This document shows positions 55,926 through 64,000 of a stretch of DNA of 64,000 bases, one piece after another. The position numbers and the translations under genes are program-made. The stretch comes from Ricinus communis (lineage: Eukaryota; Streptophyta; Magnoliopsida; Malpighiales; Euphorbiaceae), in the NCBI RefSeq assembly GCF_019578655.1, contig NC_063257.1, positions 22,444,001-22,508,000 on the forward strand, written 5' to 3'. The notes below the pieces were generated by a model. It had not been told where the DNA came from. It searched no databases and saw only the letters and a list, made by a program, of their open reading frames with translations. Every line of letters begins with the position of its first letter. Positions within the stretch are counted from its first letter, which is position 1.

Positions 55926-56892
55926 TTTGGCTCTTAAATCAGGTTATTTATCCCTTTTCTTTAAGTTATTGTTTGTTTTCCTTGAGTTCTTGAAGTATTC
56001 TTGGTTTGATTCTTGTAGTTTTTGATTCTGATTCAAAAAAAAAAAATGAAACAAGAAAAGAAAAATATCAGATCCGAATTAGCAAAAAAAAAAAAAAGGA
56101 ATAGGTCTGATTGGTTTGATTGTCTTTGTTAGTGGAAATAACGTATTTGGTGTTGAAATCATTATTCTTGGGGTGATTACATAGATATTAGGGTTGTTAA
56201 AAGGTTTAGGGAGATTTTCACAATCCTACATAAATAAGGATTTGGTGGTACGTTTGGGAAGATTCAAAGGGACATTAAATTCCAATGACTGAGCCCTATA
56301 CATACCATCTTATTTGAATTGATTCAGCTCTAAATTCGTTTTTGTCCTTCATTTATTCTCCTCTTTGTGTGTCTTTTGAGTTTGGGCAGATTTGACACAT
56401 TTAAAGCATAAAGAGGTAACCTTCTTTCTTGATCAACCTTCTTTGTGATTTCGCTTCCTAAATCATTCCTTCTTTCCTATTTCGTCGAACTGCATCTTTC
56501 TTGTTTCTTACATCTAGATTGTTTCTTCATATGTCATTTGCATCCGTTTGAAGTTTTAAACATTTGCCGTCCTAATTTTATTGAAAGCGTGACTAATTGT
56601 TTAATTTTCTTGACTTTTGCGTTTTGTCTCAACTAAGCTTTTTAGATCATAATTCTTGGTGCATTACAAGCATAGTGAAATAACTTGATGTGTGGTTATT
56701 GATTCACATAAGAATCCTTGAAAACAAGGCCGAGTGGTGTGAGTTTTCAGCCTTGTGTGATCATTCTTGATTGTATGCGAAACACGAGTGACCATCCCCA
56801 TTAATTGAGAGTAAACACGTGAGGGAGTGTTGGTGAGGTCCTTAATTTCCTTCGATTTATTTTTTTTATTGCATACTAACTCTTATTGTAGC
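55926..56892 (+). other. Chromovirus leader
   Basis: Untranslated leader between primer site and gag. Contains two A-rich runs (about 56034-56050 and 56084-56098) and pyrimidine-rich stretches. No supported ORF. Confidence 0.6.
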
Positions 56893-58110
56893 ATGTCAAG
56901 TGGTTCTAGTGGAGGTAATAATGTGCCAACTAAATGCATACCCACAAAGCACAAATGCATGAAAATGAGAGGGTGCAACGAAGCATAAGAAATATGAATG
57001 AGCAAATGGAGAGGTTGCAACTTGACATGGCAGCCCAACGAAGGGAAATGGCAACCAATCAACAAGCCATTATGGACCAAATTAATGCACTTGCCCGAGG
57101 TCTGGGAAATAGGCTTGATGAAGGGGGGAATGTGCAAGGTAATCATGGGCAGCCAATTGGGGTGAATGAGGATGACTTTGATGAGGGTTTTGAGGAGTAT
57201 GATAATGCAGCCTATGGTGGGGTTGGTAGAGGCCTGGGTAGAGGAGCTAGGAGATACCAAAATCTTAGTAGAATTAGAGGACACTTTGGTGGTGAGTTTG
57301 GTGGTTTTGGGAACTATGATGATGTTGATAGGAACTTAGGTAGTATCAAACTTAGTATTCCTACCTTCTTGGGAAAAACTGATCCGGAGGCATATTTGGA
57401 GTGGGAAAAGTGAGTTGACCTTATCTTTGATTGCCATAACTTTTCAGAGGAGAAAAAGGTGAAATTGGTGGTTACCCAATTTAATGACTATGCTATAGTT
57501 TGGTGGGATCAGTTGGTGGTTAGTAGGAGGAGGAACATGGAAGAGCCTACTGGTAGTTGGATTGCACTCAAAACTATCATGAGAAGGCGTTTTGTACCCA
57601 GACATTACCATAGGGAGTTACATCAAAGACTCCAATCTTTGAGGCAAGGTACAAGGAGTGTTGAGGATTTTTATAAGGAGATGGAAATGCTCATGACTAG
57701 GGCTGATTTTGATGAGGATAGAGAAGCTACCATGGTACGATTCATTGGTGGGCTTAATAAGAAGATTGCTGATAGGGTAGAGTTGCAACATTATGTGGAG
57801 CTTGAGGAGTTAGTTCACCTTGCAATTAAGGTGGAAAAGCAACTAAAACCTAGAGGGATGACAAGGTTTGAATATAAGGGCACTTCGAGTGGGAGGCCAC
57901 ATTGGTCTAATTCTTGGAAAGGAGGTAAGAAAGGTGATGATAAGGTTATTCCCAATGACAACAAAGGGAAAAGCATTTCAGGCAACAAAGACACATCTAA
58001 ACCCGAAATTAACAAAGAAAAGAATAGAGACATCAAGTGTTTCAAATGCTTGGGGGCGTGGCCATATTGCTTCACAATGTCCAAACAAGCGGGCAATGGT
58101 GGCTAGAGAC
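56893..58110 (+). pseudogene. Chromovirus gag
   Basis: The N-terminal Gln/Arg-rich coiled-coil part (56934-57160) is followed by a Gly-rich stretch, then the retrotransposon gag domain: SIKLSIPTFLGKTDPEAYLE (57347 onward), FDCHNFSEEKKVKL, WWDQL, RRRFVPRHYHRELHQRLQSL and a helical end. A Lys-rich linker leads to a zinc knuckle starting CFKC (58040). An extra base in the G-run at 58050-58055 shifts its second half into the frame of the following protease (GHIASQCPNKR). A TGA at 57412-57414 interrupts the gag domain. Capsid and RNA packaging in related active elements. Confidence 0.82.
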
Positions 58111-58791
58111 CATGGGGAGATTGAAACAGTAAGTGAAGAGAGTGATAATGATGATGAGATACCACAATTGGAAGGCAGTGATGATTGCATTGAGGGTCCT
58201 ATGGAAGGTGAGCTCTTGGTGGCTAGAAGCACACTAAGTGTTCAAATGAAGGAAGATGATACCTTGGAGCAGCAAAGAGACAACATTTTCCACACAAGAT
58301 GCCATGTACAAGGTAAGACTTGTCTTGTTATTATTGATGGTGGTAGTTGTACAAATGTTGCTAGCACTTTAATGGTTGAAAAATTGGGTTTAAATCTAAT
58401 TCCACATCCTAGACCTTATAAATTGTTATGGTTAAATAATTGTGGTGAGATCAAAGTGAATAAGCAAGTTGTTGTACCTTTCACAATTGGTAGATATTCG
58501 GATGAGGTGCTATGTGATGTAGTGCCAATGCATGCCGGCCATATCTTGTTAGGTAGGCCATGGGAATTTGATACGAGGGCCTTCCATGATGGCTTTTTAA
58601 ATAGGTACTCATTTGTGAAGGATGGGAGAAAAGTTACTTTGACACCTCTTTCTCCTAAGGAAGTGTATGATGACCAATGTAAGTTGGAAAGAGAGAGGCG
58701 TGAGGCTGAAAATAACAAAAGGAACATGAAAACCCAAAGGGTGAGATTCGGCCTAAAGAGAAAACAAAGGCAAAGGGTAGTTTTTGGCTAG
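58111..58791 (+). pseudogene. Chromovirus aspartic protease
   Basis: Continuous with the second half of the knuckle in one frame of 307 codons (57868-58791). An acidic linker leads to HTRCHVQGKTCLVIIDGGSC, where IIDGGSCTN is the active-site block of this clade (Asp-Gly-Gly/Ser), and then HAGHILLGRPWEFD, the second protease block. A Lys/Arg/Glu-rich segment ends at TAG 58789-58791. Processes Gag-Pol. Confidence 0.82.
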
Positions 58792-58859
58792 GGAAAGTGA
58801 AGTTAGACATGCATTTCATTCAAGTCGGATGTTATTTGTTGTTACTTATAAAGATGTAT

Positions 58860-59905
58860 ATTTGAACACTCACCGAACTTGATCTTTCCTTGCCGAGTGT
58901 GTTTGCTAATCTTTTGCAGGAATTTGCCGATGTCTTTCCAGGAAATGCCAAGTGGATTACCTCCTCAAAGAGGGATAGAACATCAAATAGACTTCATACC
59001 CGGGCTTCCATACCAAATAGACCAGCCTATAGAAGTAATCCGGAGGAGACAAAGGAGCTTCAAAGGCAAGTGGAAGAACTGATGTCAAAGGGGTATGTAC
59101 GTGAGAGCTTAAGTCCTTGTGCGGTTCCAGTGATTTTGGTTCCAAAGAAGGATGGCACATGGAGAATGTGTGTGGACCGCCGCAATCAATAAAATAACGG
59201 TGAAAGTATCGTCATCCCATTCCTAGGTTAGATGATATGCTTGATGAGTTGCATGGTGCGTGTTTATTTACTAAGATTGATTTGCGTTATTATCAAATTT
59301 GCATGAAAACCGGTGATGAGTGGAAAACGGCTTTTAAGATTAAATATGGTCTATATGAGTGGTTAGTTATGCCGCTTTGGGCTTACAAATGCACCTAGTA
59401 CTTTTATGAGGTTGATGAACCATGTCTTGCGTGAGTGTCTTGGTAAATTTGTGGTTGTGTATTTTGATGATATCTTAGTTTATTCCAAGTCCATTGATGA
59501 TCATGTCATGCATGTGCGTAGGGTTCTAGACATTCTTAGGGTAGAAAAATTGTATGCCAATTTGAAAAAGTGTGCTTTTTGCATGGATAAAGTTAATTTC
59601 CTTGGTTTTGTTATTAGTTCAAAGGGGCTCGAGGTTGATGTGGAGAAAGTGAAAGCAATTAGGGAGTGGCCAACACCTAAAAACATTAGCCAAGTTAGGA
59701 GTTTTCATGGCTTGGCTAGTTTCTATAGGAGGCTCATTAAGGACTTTAGTAGTATAGCTGCACCTTTGAATGAAATTGTTAAGAAAAATGTTGGGTTTAC
59801 TTGGGGTGATGCACAAGAACATGCTTTTAATATGCTTAAAGATAAGTTGTGTGTTGCTCCTTTGTTGGTTTTACCTAACTTTGACAAAACCTTTAAGATT
59901 GAGTG
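58860..59905 (+). pseudogene. Chromovirus reverse transcriptase
   Basis: Visible: [17 protein letters not shown] (about 58955), [32 protein letters not shown] and the catalytic YFDDILVYS (59460 onward), followed by [13 protein letters not shown] and [19 protein letters not shown]. Small indels break the frame: near 59178 (around the DCR.AINK segment), near 59379 (one extra base before TTTGGG of the PFG motif) and in the 58960-59000 region. Each looks like a 1-2 base change rather than long decay. Confidence 0.85.
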
Positions 59906-60300
59906 TGATGCTAGTGGCATTAGGATTGGGGCTGTTTTGATGCAAGAAGGCAGACCTATATGCTATTTTAGTAAAAAACTAAATGGAGCAGCCCTTCGGT
60001 ACCTAACCTATGACAAAGAACTCTATGCTTTGGTTCGGGCCTTGCAAACATGGCAACACTATTTATGGCCCAAAGAATTTGTCATCCACACGGATCATGA
60101 GAGTTTGAAGCATCTCAAGGGGCAAGACAAACTGAACCGAAGACATGCTAAGTGGATGGAGTTCATTGAGACATTCCCATATGTGATCAAATACAAGAAA
60201 GGTAAGGAGAATGTGGTTGCTGATGCACTATCTCGAAGGTATGCTTTACTTACTACTCTTGATTCTAAATTGTTGGGCTTCGAGTCCATAAAAGAGTTGT
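59906..60300 (+). pseudogene. Chromovirus RNase H
   Basis: In one frame with the RT C-terminus (59406-60428). Motifs [15 protein letters not shown] (Asp), [15 protein letters not shown] (Glu), [13 protein letters not shown] (Asp) and [14 protein letters not shown] (Asp) give all four catalytic acidic positions. This domain appears intact. Confidence 0.85.
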
Positions 60301-61478
60301 ATGTGAGTGATAATGATTTCAACGGCATGTTTACAACTTGTGCTAATGGGGTCAAGTCACTGATTTTTATGTGTTTGAGGGATTTCTTTTCAAGAAAAAT
60401 CGCCTTTGTATTCCTAATTGTTCTTTGAAAGGGCTGTATTGGTTAGGGAAGCACATGGGGGGCGGTTTAATGGGTCATTTTGGGGTGCAAAAGACTTATG
60501 ATATTCTGATTGAGCATTTTTATTGGCCATGCATGAAACGTGATGTGCATAAAATTTGTGGTCAATGCATTGTGTGTTTGAAAGCTAAGTCCAAACTGCA
60601 ACCCCATGGGTTATATACACCTTTACCTATTCCCGATGTTCCTTGGACAGGATTTGTCTATGGACTTTGTGCTTGGTTTGCCGAGATCTAGGAAAGGTAG
60701 AGATAGTATATTTGTTGTTGTGGATAGGTTTAGTAAAATGGCTCACTTTATCCCTTGCCATAAAAGTGATGATCATCCATATTGCTGATTTGTTTCTTAG
60801 AGAAGTTGTGCGTTTGCATGGAGTACCTAAGACCATTGTTAGTGATAGAGATGTTAAATTTCTAAGTCACTTTTGGCGTGTGCTATGGGGTAAGTTAGGA
60901 ACTAAATTGCTTTATTCTACTACTTGCCATCCACAGATGATGGACAAACTGAAGTTGTGAATAGGACTTTGATTCAATTGCTTTGTGCTTTGATTTCTAG
61001 GAATTTAAAATCTTGGGAGGATTTGTTGCCATATGTTGAATTTGCATATAATAGAGCTGTTCCTAGCACTACACACACTTCACCATTTGAAATTGTATAT
61101 GGTTTTAATCCTTTAACTCCTATTGATTTGATTCCTTTGCCTCTTAACAAGCTTGTTAGTGTTGAAGGTTCTTCTAAGGCAGATTTGGTTAAAAAGCTAC
61201 ACAAACAAGTTAAAGAGAGAATTGAGAAGCAAAATGCAAAAGTGGCCGAGAGGGTTAATAAAGGACGAATTCCAATGGTATTCCAACCCTGGAGATTGGG
61301 TTTGGGTGCATTTCGCAAAGAAAGGTTCCCAAATCAAAGAAAGTCTAAACTAAGTCCGAGGGGTGATGGTCCATTTCAAGTCCTTGAGAGGATCAATGAC
61401 AATGCCTACAAGATTGATTTGAAAGGTGAGTATAATGTGAGTGGTACATTTAATGTAGGCCGATTTGAGTCCTTTTGA
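60301..61478 (+). pseudogene. Chromovirus integrase
   Basis: The zinc-binding part is visible as HFGVQKTYDILIEHFYWPCM...CGQCIVC (60475-60580, HHCC). The core has [18 protein letters not shown] (60655-60690), [28 protein letters not shown] (60836) and the [13 protein letters not shown] segment, where two bases are missing at 60938. The D, D and E positions can be traced across frames. The C-terminus carries the GPY/F-like region RGDGPFQVLERINDNAYKIDL (61360-61422). Three frameshifts separate these parts. Confidence 0.83.
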
Positions 61479-61794
61479 TGTAGGTGATGAACTTGATTCG
61501 AGGACGAATCATCCTAAAGAAGGAGGGAATGATATGGACATGGCCAAGCTTAAAGATGGACTTGATGGAGAGGACAACAAGAAAACCAAAGATAAAGCTA
61601 AGGATCCATTGAGCATGCTACAAGGCCCAATTACAAGGTCAAGGTCCAAGAAGCTACAAGAAGCCTTAATTGGCTATATGCAAGATTGGGCTAGTCAAGG
61701 AAGCCCAATCGGTCATGCTAGGATAGGCCCAAGTAAAGACACATCCGAATGGGCTTTATTTAATGTTTTGCAAGTCCAAATACATGAAGACTAA
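61465..61794 (+). CDS. Integrase C-terminal extension reading into the 3' LTR
   Basis: 109 open codons starting in the last part of integrase (SPFDVGDELDSRTNH), across the polypurine tract and into the LTR, where it reads GPITRSRSKKLQEALIG. The same LTR part is open in the 5' LTR (55204-55470). An RSRSKK-type basic segment in the LTR is seen in other plant gypsy elements whose pol ends inside the 3' LTR. An upstream frame change at about 61465-61478 now separates it from integrase. Whether it is translated is inferred. Confidence 0.45.
   Translation: MSPFDVGDELDSRTNHPKEGGNDMDMAKLKDGLDGEDNKKTKDKAKDPLSMLQGPITRSRSKKLQEALIGYMQDWASQGSPIGHARIGPSKDTSEWALFNVLQVQIHED
61516..61529 (+). promoter_or_regulatory. 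Chromovirus polypurine tract
   Basis: AAAGAAGGAGGGAA immediately before the 3' LTR start at 61530. Primes plus-strand DNA in related elements. Confidence 0.85.
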
Positions 61795-62243
61795 TGTGGG
61801 CTAATATTTGGGCTGAAATCTCTTCTTTAAGTTCGAACAATGTTATTGCCTATTTTTCTTATGTGGCGGTAGGGTTAATAGTTTTACTAGGGTTTATTAT
61901 GTTAGGTGGCTATAAAAACGCCCCTTAAGTTGTGTTTTGGAAATTGGAATTTTGATAAAATTATAGTAGTTGTTTCCTTTGCATGTTTGCTTGAATTCTT
62001 GAATTCTTGTTGAATGCATAAACCACTTATCAAGGAATTGATCTATCCTTGTGGCGTGTTAAGGGTTAGGGTTTAAAGAACTTAGTTTTCTTTAGGTTCT
62101 GATCTTGATCAACCATACCTTGCAATCTGATTTAAGCGGTTCTTGGGTTTTGAAACTCAATTTGTTCTTGGGTTTCTAAGATAGTAATTCACGGGTTCAT
62201 AATCATTAGGGTTCGTGGTTCTAATCCTTGGAGGTTCTTAACA
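61530..62243 (+). repeat. Chromovirus 3' LTR
   Basis: 714 bp, TGATATGG...CTTAACA, followed by the target duplication AAAAC and then viral sequence. Nearly identical to the 5' LTR. Confidence 0.92.
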
Positions 62244-62248
62244 AAAAC

Positions 62249-63140
62249 TGAAGAAAGAGATATTCAGATTTCAAAGCCTTTTGAAGAAATTTATCTTTTA
62301 AATCCAAAGACCCTCCAAAAGCATAGAGAAAAAGATTACAAGTATATCCATATTGGCCTTGTCCAAGTAGGAATAAAGCCCCTTACCAGAGAAGGTTTAG
62401 ATACTTCCATCTTAGCAGTCCTTAGAGATGCTAGGTTTACAAATTTTTATGATTCTTTATTAGGTACTGTTGAGTCGAGCCTCAATAAAGGACCAATTTC
62501 TTTCAATTGTTTTCCAAACATTACAATATCATTAAATGATAAAAATATTTTAGAAAGCATTGTTCTTCAAATAAAGACACATAACTACAAAATGCTTGAA
62601 GGATCTATTCCGATAGCATTAATTTTCAAAATACATTACAAAGCCATGATTTCTGTTTTTGGTTCAAAACACAAGCTCCATTCACCAAAAGAAGAAACCT
62701 TATTTCTACAAACAGATCTCTCCAAATCCAACGCAACTATTCCAAAAACCATTCAATGGAAAGACATCACTCTTCCAGAAGAATGGATCCTTGAAGGTGC
62801 AACCCAACCTGAATCCCCAAAGCAAACAGAACCAAATACAAATCTCAAAAATATAACCCAATTCCCAGATGGAAAAGTAAAGCTCACATTCAACAGAAAA
62901 TCAACTTCCTCTAGATTTTCTGATGATGAATCTTCAACATCGACCATAGATATTGGAAGGGTATCCAAAATACCTTCTATTATTTATGCTCCTTACAAAG
63001 AACCAACTCCATCTCAAACACAACCCAGATTTTCAACATCTGATATACCAAGCTCAAGCAATATATTACAGAATGTTGATTACCAAAGCAATATCCCCGC
63101 ACTACCTACAATGAACCAAAGAAAGAAGATGAGGATATAG
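62249..63140 (+). pseudogene. Pararetrovirus 2 movement protein
   Basis: In phase with the 5' fragment at 54985-55199. Open from 62250 to TAG at 63138-63140. Blocks typical of the caulimovirid 30K movement protein: KYIHIGLVQVGIKPLTREG (about 62340), LAVLRDARFTNFYDSLLG, a beta-rich stretch with GPISFNCFPNITISL, and ALIFKIHYKAMIS. A Ser/Thr/Pro-rich region follows. The protein modifies plasmodesmata for virus spread. The stop at 63138 overlaps a second frame that continues the ORF from 63107, so a single frameshift ends it. Confidence 0.78.
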
Positions 63141-64000
63141 AGATCATCTCTACCCCCTCTTCACCCTCACCATCTGCAATAACACAAAATCTAGAAGCAG
63201 AAATCAACATGATTTCAAAAGATTTTCAAATTGACAAAAAGCTTCTACATGAAGATTTCTATTCAAAGAAAAACCATTCTAAAAAACTTTGGTTTTTTAA
63301 GAATTTTTTGAAAGAAAAAGATAGTATTCAAGAAAGATACTATCAATTTTGCATCCAAAACAAAGTCCAAATCAAATTTTTTGATTGGTTTCAAATCTAT
63401 TGCAAAGAAAATGGTATCCTTTATCCTTTCAAAGAAAAGCTCATTAGTCCTGTCACAATAAGGAATAAGACTCCAGAGTGGAAGGTAGGAGAAAACCTAA
63501 CTATCCAGTCTGAACATCCTCCCCATAGGAAAATAACCATTCCTTATGGAGAGAATGAAATAGAGGCTACACCTTACAAACTGATAGGAGAAGATCTCGA
63601 AAAGAATGTCAAGAATATTGTTCAACAGAATAATTTCTCGAACACCTATCTTAACACAATAGGAAAGCAACTTGTTAGGATAGAAAGCCAGATCCAAAAA
63701 CCTCCTATAGTCTTCACAACTCCAATCCCTAGCACTGAGCATCCAAAAGAGACAAACCAGTCAGAAAAGCTAAAAAATCCAGTCTTCAAACCCTACCAAA
63801 TCTCAATGCCTAGCCAAGATCAATTTCAAAAGCAAACTGAGTTTGCTAGAACAATCAGAGAACAGCTTAGCAAATTAGCAACCTCTGAGTCGTCCAAAAA
63901 TATAGTGCATGATACTCCTCAAAGCAGTAGGAATAACAGTACTATAGATCAAGCCCAATGCGATGAATCCAATGATTCAGAGTTTGAAAGTGTCATTGAC
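63107..64000 (+). pseudogene. Pararetrovirus 2 ORF1 middle region, runs off window
   Basis: Open through the window end (298 codons, no stop). Starts acidic, then a Lys/Phe/Trp-rich segment with KKLWFFKNFLKEKDS, QIKFFDWFQIYC and a KITIPYGENEIEATPYKL part, followed by a helix (about 63600-63690) and a Ser/Gln/Pro-rich tail. In caulimovirid ORFs of this layout, this lies between movement protein and coat protein. No enzyme motif is visible. Coat protein would be expected beyond 64000. Confidence 0.6.

Larger units (their letters stand above)
55200..62243 (+). mobile_element. Ty3/gypsy chromovirus-like retrotransposon
   Basis: Two LTRs of about 713 bp (55200-55911 and 61530-62243), target duplication AAAAC (55195-55199 and 62244-62248), initiator-Met primer site, gag, protease, RT, RNase H, integrase and a polypurine tract in canonical order. 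By eye the LTRs differ at only about 5-6 bases plus three small indels, so insertion is recent. Even so, gag-pol has several single-base frameshifts. Chromovirus membership is inferred from the pol sequence type and the Met-tRNA primer; no chromodomain was recognised. Confidence 0.9.
51401..64000 (+). mobile_element. Endogenous pararetrovirus 2 (Caulimoviridae, other lineage)
   Basis: Plus strand: 5'-truncated RT-RNase H, a second ORF, promoter and leader with a perfect initiator-Met primer site, then ORF1 beginning with a movement protein and running off the window. The order shows a circularly permuted or longer-than-genome integration. It differs from pararetrovirus 1 in RT sequence, second ORF and leader. 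It is interrupted by a chromovirus-like element (55200-62243). Confidence 0.85.

Overview
The window is eukaryotic plant nuclear DNA, almost certainly from a eudicot. It is a dense nest of decayed transposable elements plus two endogenous pararetroviruses (Caulimoviridae). I found no intact host gene, no tRNA or rRNA gene, no CRISPR array and nothing bacterial. The species cannot be named from the sequence. A run of exactly 500 N (14664-15163) and frequent small indels show a draft assembly, so some broken frames may be consensus errors.

Layout. 229-953 is a Mutator-like non-autonomous element with a 9-bp target duplication. 1540-16525 is pararetrovirus 1 on the minus strand, ordered movement protein, linker, coat protein with CCHC knuckle, aspartic protease, RT-RNase H and a C-terminal extension, with a promoter/leader copy at each end. 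It is split by a non-autonomous Athila-like LTR element (6359-12129, TSD GTCAT). Its movement-protein and promoter end occurs twice, on either side of the N gap. 17363-19420 is the start of a Tat/Ogre-like LTR, cut by an Athila element (19421-30456) that carries gag, protease, RT-RNase H, integrase and an ATHILA ORF-1-like gene, all degenerate. Next comes a hAT fragment (30457-33131) holding a solo LTR, then the 3' part of a second, minus-strand Athila (33132-41350) whose LTR contains a 2.8-kb solo LTR. 41830-42955 is a copia-like solo LTR. 43101-50633 is a minus-strand Tat-like LTR interrupted by another solo LTR and by a partial copy of the non-autonomous Athila-like element. 51401-64000 is pararetrovirus 2 on the plus strand, of a different lineage: end of RT-RNase H, an unassigned second ORF, promoter and leader with a perfect initiator-Met tRNA primer site, and a movement-protein ORF that runs off the window. 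It is split by a young Ty3/gypsy chromovirus-like element (55200-62243, TSD AAAAC).

Nested target duplications give a relative order. Both pararetroviruses were already integrated before their LTR insertions. The Tat LTRs predate Athila and the copia solo LTRs, and the hAT predates the solo LTR inside it. Many in-frame stops in the Athila pol are TAG where CAG (Gln) or TGG (Trp) is expected, which fits decay under DNA methylation. The most interesting points are the pararetrovirus 1 end lying at the primer-binding site, the pararetrovirus 2 junction in a TA repeat, an apparent empty site and filled site assembled in series at 45838-49880, and two short structured motifs (a hairpin plus G-run, and palindromic CACGG/CCGTG clusters) shared between LTR families.
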